Source: Oscillospiraceae bacterium (lineage in GTDB: Bacteria > Bacillota > Clostridia > Oscillospirales > Oscillospiraceae). Taken from it: a DNA stretch of 60,523 nucleotides. A model generated the notes under the pieces. That model had not been told where the DNA came from. It saw only the letters and a list, made by a program, of their open reading frames with translations, and ran no database searches. The DNA lies in NCBI GenBank assembly GCA_022793685.1, contig JAAWDI010000054.1, positions 1 to 60,523 of the forward strand. The letters are read 5' to 3'. The position numbers and the translations under genes are program-made. Shown here one piece after another: positions 13,101 to 19,216 of this stretch; position 1 is the stretch's first letter; the number at the start of each line of letters is the position of its first letter.

Positions 13101-16100
13101 ATATGCCCTGAGCCAGGTGCTGGTAAACGGCAACGTGCAGACAGGGCTTGCAATGGACGCCACCGGCCGGTTTGCCACACTGAAGCTGGAGAATATCACA
13201 GAAAACCAATCAGTTGTGGTCACGTTTGCCCGTTCCCAGTTCCGGGTGGTCTGGCCCAATGCCGTGACCTACCGCCAGGAACGGCAGGCGCCGGAGCTTC
13301 ATGTCTATAAGAGCGACAACAGCGGGGAAGCGGTGGCTCCTTCCGGATATACCGCTTCGGCGACCTGCGGCGGCGCAGACATGGAGTACGCGGAAGCCTT
13401 TGTCGATGCAGGGAGCTATGTAATTACGGTGACGGGCGCAGAGGGAAGCGAATACGAAGGCAGCATCGTACAGGTTCCCTATACCATCGCCCCTGCCGTT
13501 TTAACAGAGCTGGTACTGAAAGACGGTGCGCGGCCGTACAAGGGGACGGCGTATCAGGACGAGGTCAGCGCGGTCAAGGCAGGGGAGCTGACCGTGCCGA
13601 AGGCCGGCTATACCGTTCTTTACAGCAACAACCTGAATGCGGGTACGGCGACTGTGGCGGTGGCAGGCACCGGAAACTATACCGGAACCTTGACGGACTC
13701 CTTTGAAATTACCGTTGCCGCCGCAGGAAGTCTGACGGTTACATGGGATACGCCGCCAAGCCTGACCTATGACGGGCAGCCGCACAAGCCTGTTCCCACA
13801 GTGAAGCAGGGGACTACCGCCCTGACAGAGCGTGTGGATTATACGTTGTCCTATCCCACGGACGTAACGGCAGCCGGAGAGAAAAGCATTACCGTCACCG
13901 GCGCGGGCAACTTCGCCGGAGCGTCGGCCGCCATTTCCTACACCATCAAGCAAAAATCCCTGGCAGAGAATGACAGGGCGGACGGCACGGCGGCGGTGGC
14001 TGCTCTGGCAATCCCAGACCAGCGCTATACCGGCTCTGCGCTGGAGCCAAGCCTCATTTTGACGTATGGCGTTGAGCCGGTGCTGACGCTGAGCGGCGGC
14101 GCCGACTACACGGCGGCGTACACGGGAAATACCGCGGTGGGTTCTGCGTCTGTTACGGTGACCGGAAAGGGCAATTATACCGGAACACGCACGGCGGCGT
14201 TCCAGATTGTTCCCGCCGGAGGCGCGCTGACGGCGGAAAGCACGGTGACCAAGACCTATAACGGCGGGGCGCAGCTTTTGAGTGAAACGGAGTTGAATGT
14301 CAAGCTGGGCGGAACGCCGCTGAAAAAGGACGCTGATTACACGGTGTCCTATACCCCCATGGCGGGGACAGGCGCAAAGCTGGAAAACGGCGCGCCCAAG
14401 GACGCCGGAACCTATGTGGTTACCATCACGGCACGGGGCAGCTATCATGGCACCGCCCAGACCTTCTTCATCATCACTCCGGTACGGCTGACGGAGCAAA
14501 AGGGAGCCGAGACGGTTTTCGCCTATGACGGAAAGCCCCATGCCCCTGAGGTTGGAACCGTCATGGAGGGGCAGCTTGTCTTGACGGAACAGGACTATAC
14601 GGTGGACTATGTCGCCTATACAGACCTGGATGCAATCAGCGCCGTTACGGCAACGCCGCCGACTCAGGCAGGCAGCTATGGTCTGAGGCTTACCGGACGG
14701 GGGAATTTTACCGGAGAAAAGATTTTCCGCTTTGCAATCGTTGCCGGAACAGTGCTGACTGTGGGCCAGGCATCTGACATGGCTTACGACGGGCTGCCCT
14801 ATATGCCCCATCCCGAAATCAAAGAGGGAGACCGGCTGTTGACGGAAAATGTTGACTACACGCTGGAATACCCGGAGGATGTGGTAAACGCAGGCGTTAA
14901 GACCGTGAAGGTGAGCGGCATCCGCAATTATGACGGGGCCGTCGGCCGGTTCTCTTACAGCATCAACCAAAAGAGCCTTGAGGACAGGACGGCGGTTCAG
15001 ATTGCCGTGTCCGACCAGGTTTATGACGGCACCGAAAAGACCCCAGATGTATCTGTTACCTACCAAACGCCGGACGGCCGCGTGCTGTTCCTGACCAAGG
15101 ACAGCGACTTTACCGTAAGCTATGCGGACAACAGGGAGGCGGGTACGGCCTCCGTTACGGTCACCGGACAGGGGAATTATTCCGGTACGCGCACCGCAAC
15201 CTTCCAAATTGCCGCCACAGGAAAGAGCCTGACGATGGCAGTCACACCCTTTGCCTTTGTTTACAGCGGCACGGAACAGGAGCCGGCTTCCATTGCGGTC
15301 AAGGATGGAACGGCGCTGCTTGTTGCCGGTACCGACTACACGCTGAGCTATCGGGCTGTGACCGGTACGCTGGGCAGCGGCGGAAAGCCCTTGGGCGCAG
15401 GCACTTATGACGTTATCGCTGAGGGCAAGGGGAACTATGCCGGCGCCATAGGCCGGGCCAGTATGGTGATTGCCCCAGCAGCCCTTGGAGACGCGGCGGT
15501 GACAGAGGGCGGCGCCGTTTACGACGGCGCGGCGCAAACGCCTGCCGTGACGGTGAAGAACAAAGCAGGGGAGCCTTTGGCTCTGGATACGGATTACACG
15601 TTGACGTACCAAAATAACGTAAACGCAGGTACTGCAACGGTGACGGTGACCGGAACGGGGAACTATGCAGGCACGCAAACGCTGGATTTCCTGATTGCCA
15701 GAGCAAAGCTGATTGTGACGCCCACAAATACCGGCAAGGAATACGGTACGGCGGATGGAGCGCTGACCTACACTGCGGCGCGGGCGGAATGCCGGTTTGA
15801 GGGCGCGCTTACCCGCCGGGCAGGAGAGGCGGCGGCTGAATATCCCTTCTCTGTGGAGACCCTGAGGGAAACCAGCGGAAATTATGACCTGGAGCTGGCG
15901 GACGGCGCGGTCTTTACCATTGAGCCAAAGAGCATTGAGGCGGACGCGGACGGAGTCAGTCAGGCCCAAAACGTCACCGTAGGCTACACCGGACAGGCCG
16001 TTGACCAAGCGGTTGCCACAGTTTATCAGGCCGTTTGGGGCGAGCTTGTGCTGGCCAAGGGAACGGACTACACTGTGACCTATGAAAAGGACGGCAGTGA

Positions 16101-18906
16101 GGTTTCGGAAGCTGTTGAGCCGGGACGCTATACCGTGACGGTGACGGGGCAAGGCAATTACTCAGGTAGCTATACGTTTGAGTTGACGATTGACGACGGC
16201 ATTCTGGGCGTGGCGTTCCGCGACGTCGGCGGCGATACGGTGACCTATGACGGGACCGACTGGGCTGAAGGGCTGGAAAACAGGCTTGCCGCTTCCTTTG
16301 AAGGCATTCCTGTTGCATTGCGTTCTGACAATCTCACATTCCGGCAGAACGGCGCTGAAGCCGCCGAGCTGAAAAATGCCGGAGTGTACACCGTTGTGGT
16401 GCGTGTAGACGGCTATGAACCGGTTGAACTGCCCTTCCTGATTTTGCCCAAGGATATTGGAGACCCATCCGTGGATGTGTCTGGCCTTGCGGACGAGTAT
16501 GTTTACAGCGGAATGGCGCAGGAGCCTGCCGTGACGGTGATGGACGGAGGAGAGCTGGCGGCAGGAGCCGACTATACTGCCGTTTACCGGAACAACACAA
16601 ACGCGGGAGAAGCCGAGGTGGTTGTGGCCGGTATCGGCAACTATACCGGCGTTCGCACGGAGCACTTTTCCATTGCGGCCAAGGCATTGCCTGACGACGC
16701 GGTGGGCGGCTTGTCTGATGCAGTCTATACCGGATATGCTCAAATGCAGAAGCCTGTTGTAGTCGGCCTTGTGGAAGGGCTGGACTACACGCTGTCGTAC
16801 AGCGGAAGCCTGAGCGATGTGGGTACTGTCACTGTCACAATCGCCGGTATTGGCAACTATGCCGGTACGGTGGAACGCAGCTATCAGATTACCCAAAGCA
16901 CCATTCTGGAAGACTGGCTGACCGTTTCGCCCGACCAGCTTGTTTATACCGGCTTGCCCCAGGAGCCGCTGGTGCTGGTGGCCCACGGCGCTGTCCGGCT
17001 GACAGCCGGAACCGACTATGACTTGACCTATCGGGAGCATACCGACATTGGCACCGCCACCGTGACGGTGACCGGACGCGGCAATTACAAGGGCGAGGTG
17101 GAGAAGACATTCACCATTACCGCCAATGCCGCCTCCATGTCCGCGGGCCTGAGCAGCAGCGAGGCTGTTTACAGCGGCAAGAATCAAAGGCCGGCGCTCA
17201 CGGTGTATGCAAACGGAACAGCCATCAGCGAATATACTGCCGTATATGCCAAGGACGGTGGGGCACAGAGCGCTTTCGACGCCACGGCGGCCTTTGTGGA
17301 CGCTGGCGTTTACACCATCACCATCACGGGGACGGGCAATTATGCCGGAGCCGCCGCCACAGCGGTCTTTGTAATCCGCCCTGGCGGGCTTGTGGTGGAA
17401 CCGGTACCGGAGCAGGACTATACGGGCGGTCCGGTGACGCCCCAGCCAACGGTGAAGGGAGTGGGCGGTGAAACGGTTACGAACGGCGTCGATTACCTGC
17501 TTTCCTATGCCAATAACGTGGCGCTGGGAGACAAGACCGCTTCGGTCACCGTGACTGGTATCGGCAACTATGCCGGAAGCGTTCACACGGAACGTTTTAC
17601 CATCACCGGAGAAAACACCTTGTTTCATGTGGCCTATGACGGCAACGGCGCGGGGGCAGGAGAGCTTCCGGCGGACGGACGCGGTTACCTGTCCGGCGAC
17701 TGGGCCGTTGTCCTGAGCGGGGAAGGCCTTGGACGCGCAGGCGCGGTGTTCCTGGGCTGGAGCAGAACAAAGTCCGCCTTGGTTACAACGCAGGCAGGAC
17801 AGAATGCGCTAACCCTGTTCCAGCCGGGCGACAAGCTGCTGGTGTCGGCAGATGTGACCCTTTATGCGGTTTGGGCGGCAGACAGCGACCACAGCGGCAA
17901 GCCGGATTATGCCGAGCGGGTGACAATCACCGCATCTGCCGGAGAAGGCGGAACCATTTCTCCTGACGGACGGCATACGGTGGACTGGGGCGCTCTGCGG
18001 GTAGAGTACGCCATTACCGTGGACAGCGGCTACACCTTCTCCGGCTTGACGGTAGATGGCCGGCGGGTCAGCGTCAGCACACCGGAAGCGCCTACTGCGC
18101 TCATTCGTACGGAGAGCGGATATACCTATGTCTTTACCGACGTAAAGGCCGACCACGTCATTCTGGCGAGCTTCCGTCAGAATGGCGGCGGCGGTGGAGG
18201 AATAGGGGGCGGAGGCAGCGAGCCTGTGCCACCCTCTGACGATGGGCCCGTATCCCCGTCGGAGAGCGGTGTGGACCGATGGCTGAAAATCGGTGACCAC
18301 ACTGCCTACATGAACGGACGGCCAGACGGGTTCGCACCCAATGAAAACCTGACGCGGGCAGAGGCGGCGATGCTGTTTTATGCGCTGCTGAAGGAAAAGA
18401 ATGTGCCTGTTACGGGCAGCTTTTCCGATGTTCAGGCAGGGGAATGGTATGCCGAAGCTGTTCTGACGCTGGCCTCCGTGGGAATTTTACAGGGGGTAGG
18501 CGGGGGCCGCTTTGAGCCTGACCGCCCCATCACCCGGCCGGAGTTCGCCGCCCTTGTGTGCCGTATGGCCAAGGATGCGGAGAATAAGACGGTTCGGGAA
18601 TATACGGATGTGGATTCGCAGGCATGGTATTATGACGCAGTCCAGCTGGCATACCATTACGGCTGGATGATGGGCTATCCGGACGGCAGCTTTGGCGTGG
18701 AGAGAAACATTACGCGGGCGGAAGCTGCCAAGCTGGTGAACCACATGACCTTCCGCCTGGCAGACCATCAGGCCATCGACCAGGGCGAGGGCGTGCGCTT
18801 TGCAGATGTTTCAAAGGCGCACTGGGCATTCTATGAAATCGTAGAAGCTGCCACGACGCACGGACACGAACAAGTCGGGGGCAAGGAGACGTGGCTCACG
18901 TCCTGA
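1141..18906 (+). CDS. Giant secreted SLH-anchored repeat protein, 5921 aa
   Basis: Exported cell-surface protein, probably an adhesin or stalk-like structure. Residues 1-26 are a signal peptide ending near AMA-A. Residues ~60-600 and ~760-1270 are rich in GGGI/GGGV...GG.I..N rungs typical of right-handed parallel beta-helices. From ~2490 to 3530 and ~4110 to 5490 run YDG/MBG-type Ig-like repeats: about 21 copies of the G.GNY.G strand, with DYT, YS/YQNN and AGTA.VTV signatures. At ~3530-3945 and ~5495-5580 are Listeria-Bacteroides (InlB B) repeats with FLGWS and LYAVWA, each followed by a short D.N.NG..D acidic loop. Divergent InlB-like domains lie near 3955-4030 and 5600-5680. A Gly-rich linker leads to three SLH domains (~5711-5921), which in this family bind pyruvylated wall polymer. 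The frame is unbroken over 17.7 kb. No enzymatic motif was recognised, so the adhesin role is inferred from architecture. Confidence 0.93.
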   Translation: MKKRLLSVVLCCSLAFGLVPTSAMAAEDDHQGTLYAHEGCGTALTQQIDSYSALKNAIERGSGTLDLVLHSGGSWSAASTITVGSGKTVHITVAAGDAVTITRRSGYTGTVFSVSAGGTLILGSGRVEYTGNSLTDAAEQGNYTVKADAAGGTLTIDGGAVWTNSTDWAPGATFGDNSGKSAVLYDENGNQKLYQNNGLVCSAALITSNGTVNLWDGVVLQNNVTTADAGSAIRSNSGSALNLYGGRVTGCVVASSSGDTGRGAVFVGNFVPGNWNSKVSPTDTHFNMYGGSITRNAASGSGYQDGGGVSVEQGYMDLYGGEVSYNHAGVWYDNSGSGDGGGIMVRNYTQFHMWGGSVDHNFAGGYGGGIVAWNAAVHIHGGEICQNKAAYGGGLAIASSQNANAEISSEATMHGGLIASNEAINDTSATALKADAGVGGGICVGSGTRTEGATLNLSGGEIRQNTAANGGGLGIYAGGGQLEGALKNTAVSLSGDFRLVGNFADQNGNGMYIINMNLRNRHYLVKMAGGACVDTNNPVYFANLCKGQVPVQVAENLTSEGTAAIFEFADSFWHGEETDYDGASADRKVIDFAAGQDVQENKIALESASWCLHKVEHSLALQELSSTPLYTIRNGTPVTVDGMAYYRVYAQLSDAFQEAVSGDVLYIYYNTTIDTPAVLPMGKHVTVMAESTSSAGRDASVSGSGPTKTCWLEHTSYGYDAMHGNFLKYVGTGGNYHIASGAAEAAADGEYRLDTGETDAYNIRNDYTITLSSRLYLGEDGKGGGAQPGAVIVEEGAVLEVGQTATAGMGAGTLTFDGNLSSPKEGAMFQSGGTLRLHSGVTVKNHSNYSKAHPGALEVLRGGSLTMEEGVTVTGNISPVAGAVYVAEGGSFEMEGGSITDNQGAMPRYGFFTAQGTRLNTYDTAYWGQAKYYSGAGAVYNRGSFVMNGGTISGNRGEYGALANLGAMTLTGGAVTENHAQRGTGSGAYSLSVTGYTERANPAIPAEADYAPDAGSGGGIYQGSGTVANIGRGVVISGNTAVNGGGVAVGSGRDMAQTVTRYTDVTNGYEKTTGGTVQARVPQYGKAPDTTSAQAGLVISAGASLTENQAEELGGGLFVTGTGNRADVEQSAVLRRNGAKRGGGVAVCEGSAVSFANEVTENTAAFGGGIYVGGGSTVTAKGSITSNEAENGGGAYVDSTEAGAAGRLLLDGALVNNNRLTGGVGGGVYSRGDLELTAESGSQPSVSYNDRIYLETGRVVTLSKSYDINQSNQSENNRLTLESQTTDNGTQLLRADSEKQALETLVSGRIIHYTHPLAQNQEDKTQLEINAVPVYYYDRFRAEGGLESHRAEVPYAQGSTVIFQNFTVGEEQGFVLASGMSFLYWVTIDKDGHYLDSDGRQVATPKEAQAYYAGNTIQSISQPIYLEAVYGSVTYTATLQVLDEAGNVVPGESIGSIALNGASYNSGTGEYSYAMGTPMTVSAAPSDGSLYGQTVLQGLKVYQEVPQQSSSEDFQFNGAWWHPVAWANMEQEVLNVPGEAPETVLSTGRITGVEAAVGTAAGLDSEGRFTYTASNARILVRAQFKPAMVRMDMAEENSPVSYTGYYDTMHEAVTAVAARVGEGHKTTRYTITLLQDNGKDEHGNGVVLYYGEKGKDADKCLDNRIPDLLNESDIIHLTYDLNGHTLDYQNFGERNLKQYDMTIRNGTVVYHGNEDRTNPDRDPIPSAFRVAEGTLTLEGVTIRTTGTPNGGNNDRVYSAKVMEKGTLNVGRGCTLGDVFIYTDRDTIGTVGPDGSSEGSGHITVTDTFVEGRTELVATLCLRYWDFENQVRRVLMLDESVAAREGVAIRRMFALKDVSEPADGKAADNADYWFIGTDGKLYKKAWMMVPELEAADNSSRQEPLTRYWDYQNKNNFPEIGLAGSGWLPGDNTGTDPAWISGIPFFYDYTSTYGFSADTEVNLTAQLVDGKGEPLEIDRGTVAFTVSRLTKGANGTTSNRRSFSGTTGLSKNGSASLAFSSLSGLPVTDELDVAERREAPDSSYVVSASWSGSGQYAPAYAEYWNYAQGTRDEQSGILGGTLTGALRLSIQRKELSSADIEIASVTPYSAEYIGPAGRANGYTSAPTIGRVIDHNLSRAMTPGVDYNIYFAALTTEPAYGVRDDEGQLLVCEHEGTTYYYIAGENGGKLYYSAGGAGKMDGSSPDNALDLNGAPAGSYSVALEAETLPASNYSIQSGWKGTLFTIHPYRSSLAIQALNHVVAAPGEHKGQVITNAFEALGGALTVTDRYGNRLNLKNCAFTFLPVSGKAELDSDGWPKVEGLYNIAVTAGSHGDGTMKLNGVDAGGTADPNYAETAAGYLAMLVTDKQLQVFFVPNTVNAPYTGEIYTSDMLKAMDGEARDQYQVWRTEVDSQGRPLDEAGNVIAVEEIPTKGKNRERLAKTNYRLEIGSPRNTPREVGSYTMVVTDVSGAYVGIGTLNIGAKSIHDFKLSESGGIYTGVDHTPEITVTDDEGRVLTRNRDYIIHITDEEGHEVGAPINAGTYTYTAVGINNFSGRRGLSATYTVRPKDLGNTDAADGVRGVILDAPNYAILIGNSVVPRYSLYYNGATLVRGDSANADYTQTITKSGQTYDVIREAGNYTFTITGKGNYTGTASFTLAVTEAGSGKIHVTNTGQYSYGGGNFASYRWEQNAIVNLAEAGGTTQSLDAYQFNISLQRVGAASALEQVDPNDVLDAGVYVLTLTPTEEYAARVDGLETSDTGSCVFQIERRAVTIQVAPSGKVYGQRDPDWSSIGYTTDLTGAEPDIGFFAHDASAISGQFGRNTGEDVRNGGYRYTLGSFSAGDNYVLTVSTQSAFTIEPKDITAPNLPGEADEIAVEKRDYMAYTGYGLNPVRSVVYRAQQKDIPVAEQAGYLLTYERWSPGSTEGCTPDCGVEDCGHRWESVASVPNDVAWYRVTIDSDACVTSPDNYVGKRSFLFEVRVQGGPLDVGVEGSDTVVYKKEDFTPVVTVKREGFVLSQEYYALSYSFAPADGGTTQAAPFFSGKTSFRDAGVYTIYAAGSGNYAGSAGSATFTILPKNIASDDTADGTAPVTAQVAEGQSFTYNGKAQQAAVAAAYGAEPLTEKDYSLSYQNHVDAGTAAVTITGKGNYTGTRTLTYPIEKQPLIVTVGNGEKIYGSPDPSYQYTVRDTEGNQAAVRLTGAADRADGEGVGSYPLGIGTLSAGNNYTLTLEAGSFLTISKKSLGDGALPADNISPQAPSYVAEGETTAGQLKNQMSVTYWSPALGEMKLTAGNDYTVTVTDESGASVNDDAKLTAGDYTLTVSGMGINYAGSFIVHVTAINADSLINLGTGESLTYRLNGQTRTLTPMASGHILRDCAITVTAHYNRGGSQTLHPVQSADGSFSISLTNAGTYTVVVTRSEGSGASETVYFGTVTYVVLPKDISEGNTAGDGEASLNEPEGDFSYTGSEVFPTNVDRLLHYGGQDVPAVEDGFTNYITGCSGNVNPGTATVTVYGQGNYAGARTASFKVGEIRYTVTYRGNGATGGTVPVDNVLYMTGDNATVMGNVGSLTGPEGTVFLGWSASQMGVIGSRDDLTGESYVSGSLFSIKEDNVTLYAVWATDENRNGKADCDEDKYSVSYRYALQDSCTGLLPIDPVPYLSGAAVAVAENVGGLALEGYLLLGWVPLSQAPETLKLENSDAFFQFVSANDLYAPDRSFTMGSSDLTLYAVWGADANGNGTVDWMESKVQYFVSYDANGGTGLLPPSKVLEPEALSFAVAGGFDPSKLSYPGNTLLGWSTELLPVLDEAPESSFSAAGDTYTIQVGASNPVVFYAVWAVDENGNGIPDYEENHYTVSYETICDGVMVPVGSLPAAVAGKVAGIPIVLPAASGVTGGRQASFLGWTMDRDAAKRLYLRGETPDGLMEAGISYTVSEDAVLYAVWGESDYYVERYTVTVTPSPTEGGTASATESTVLKGGASTVKIEVKAGYALSQVLVNGNVQTGLAMDATGRFATLKLENITENQSVVVTFARSQFRVVWPNAVTYRQERQAPELHVYKSDNSGEAVAPSGYTASATCGGADMEYAEAFVDAGSYVITVTGAEGSEYEGSIVQVPYTIAPAVLTELVLKDGARPYKGTAYQDEVSAVKAGELTVPKAGYTVLYSNNLNAGTATVAVAGTGNYTGTLTDSFEITVAAAGSLTVTWDTPPSLTYDGQPHKPVPTVKQGTTALTERVDYTLSYPTDVTAAGEKSITVTGAGNFAGASAAISYTIKQKSLAENDRADGTAAVAALAIPDQRYTGSALEPSLILTYGVEPVLTLSGGADYTAAYTGNTAVGSASVTVTGKGNYTGTRTAAFQIVPAGGALTAESTVTKTYNGGAQLLSETELNVKLGGTPLKKDADYTVSYTPMAGTGAKLENGAPKDAGTYVVTITARGSYHGTAQTFFIITPVRLTEQKGAETVFAYDGKPHAPEVGTVMEGQLVLTEQDYTVDYVAYTDLDAISAVTATPPTQAGSYGLRLTGRGNFTGEKIFRFAIVAGTVLTVGQASDMAYDGLPYMPHPEIKEGDRLLTENVDYTLEYPEDVVNAGVKTVKVSGIRNYDGAVGRFSYSINQKSLEDRTAVQIAVSDQVYDGTEKTPDVSVTYQTPDGRVLFLTKDSDFTVSYADNREAGTASVTVTGQGNYSGTRTATFQIAATGKSLTMAVTPFAFVYSGTEQEPASIAVKDGTALLVAGTDYTLSYRAVTGTLGSGGKPLGAGTYDVIAEGKGNYAGAIGRASMVIAPAALGDAAVTEGGAVYDGAAQTPAVTVKNKAGEPLALDTDYTLTYQNNVNAGTATVTVTGTGNYAGTQTLDFLIARAKLIVTPTNTGKEYGTADGALTYTAARAECRFEGALTRRAGEAAAEYPFSVETLRETSGNYDLELADGAVFTIEPKSIEADADGVSQAQNVTVGYTGQAVDQAVATVYQAVWGELVLAKGTDYTVTYEKDGSEVSEAVEPGRYTVTVTGQGNYSGSYTFELTIDDGILGVAFRDVGGDTVTYDGTDWAEGLENRLAASFEGIPVALRSDNLTFRQNGAEAAELKNAGVYTVVVRVDGYEPVELPFLILPKDIGDPSVDVSGLADEYVYSGMAQEPAVTVMDGGELAAGADYTAVYRNNTNAGEAEVVVAGIGNYTGVRTEHFSIAAKALPDDAVGGLSDAVYTGYAQMQKPVVVGLVEGLDYTLSYSGSLSDVGTVTVTIAGIGNYAGTVERSYQITQSTILEDWLTVSPDQLVYTGLPQEPLVLVAHGAVRLTAGTDYDLTYREHTDIGTATVTVTGRGNYKGEVEKTFTITANAASMSAGLSSSEAVYSGKNQRPALTVYANGTAISEYTAVYAKDGGAQSAFDATAAFVDAGVYTITITGTGNYAGAAATAVFVIRPGGLVVEPVPEQDYTGGPVTPQPTVKGVGGETVTNGVDYLLSYANNVALGDKTASVTVTGIGNYAGSVHTERFTITGENTLFHVAYDGNGAGAGELPADGRGYLSGDWAVVLSGEGLGRAGAVFLGWSRTKSALVTTQAGQNALTLFQPGDKLLVSADVTLYAVWAADSDHSGKPDYAERVTITASAGEGGTISPDGRHTVDWGALRVEYAITVDSGYTFSGLTVDGRRVSVSTPEAPTALIRTESGYTYVFTDVKADHVILASFRQNGGGGGGIGGGGSEPVPPSDDGPVSPSESGVDRWLKIGDHTAYMNGRPDGFAPNENLTRAEAAMLFYALLKEKNVPVTGSFSDVQAGEWYAEAVLTLASVGILQGVGGGRFEPDRPITRPEFAALVCRMAKDAENKTVREYTDVDSQAWYYDAVQLAYHYGWMMGYPDGSFGVERNITRAEAAKLVNHMTFRLADHQAIDQGEGVRFADVSKAHWAFYEIVEAATTHGHEQVGGKETWLTS
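8616..17613 (+). repeat. Tandem YDG/MBG Ig-like repeat array in the giant protein
   Basis: Roughly 70-95-residue repeats, each ending in a G.GNY[TAS]G.....F.I strand; I count about 21 such endings between these positions. The array is interrupted at ~11731-13470 by Listeria-Bacteroides repeats. The copies have diverged in sequence, so this is not a recent tandem amplification. Confidence 0.8.
11731..13230 (+). repeat. Listeria-Bacteroides (InlB B-type) repeats with acidic loops
   Basis: Four units share Y.V.Y..N/...GLLP....GW....LYAVW, with D.N.NG..D loops separating them (near 12000, 12340, 12650). A divergent InlB-like domain (EGGTASATESTVLKGG) closes the block. A further unit and acidic loop occur at ~17623-17910. 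Confidence 0.75.
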
Positions 18907-18935
18907 CTTGCCTCCTGTGCAGACCGGCACAATGC

Positions 18936-18971
18936 GATGCCGCGCGGTTTTCACCGCGCGGCATCTGCTTT
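18936..18971 (+). terminator. Terminator of the giant surface-protein gene
   Basis: Perfect 13-bp GC stem (18936-18948 with 18953-18965) with a 4-nt loop, followed by a T-rich tail, 30 bp past the stop codon. Confidence 0.85.
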
Positions 18972-19123
18972 TTATGAAGGTTTGGGGCGCATATACGGTG
19001 CTGGGGGCGGTGCTTTGGCGGAAGGCCCTGTTGGGGTGAAATCCCCCAGTCTCTCCGGAGTGGACCGACAGTCAGAAAGAAAACGGACGGGAAACGCATC
19101 TCGTCCGGTGAGGCTGAATGCGT
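18972..19123 (+). other. GC-rich intergenic segment with possible RNA-like structure
   Basis: No gene. Around 19033-19110 there are a GGGG-TGAAAT-CCCC hairpin and later CCGACAGT and CGGACGGGAAAC blocks that loosely recall conserved pieces of the FMN aptamer. The full set and order are not present, and the segment lies upstream of the promoter at 19124. Function unknown. Confidence 0.3.
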
Positions 19124-19152
19124 TTGCTTTTGCAGGCGGGCTATGCTATGAT
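19124..19152 (+). promoter_or_regulatory. Sigma-A-type promoter of the GH5 gene
   Basis: TTGCTT (19124-19129), 17-bp spacer, TATGAT (19147-19152), about 65 bp before the ATG at 19217. Confidence 0.7.
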
Positions 19153-19216
19153 ACTTTTGATTTTTCAGCTGCGCAGGCTTGCGTTTCCCAATCAAAGAAA
19201 GCGGGGAGGGAGCTTC

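Noticed and set aside
13501-17628. Minus-strand frames of 883 and 488 codons
   Set aside because: Same antisense effect over the Ig-like repeats; no domain or start signal.
18985-19115. Genuine FMN or cobalamin riboswitch
   Set aside because: Only isolated blocks match, the order and the 5' half are wrong, there is no B12 box, and the downstream gene is a glucanase.
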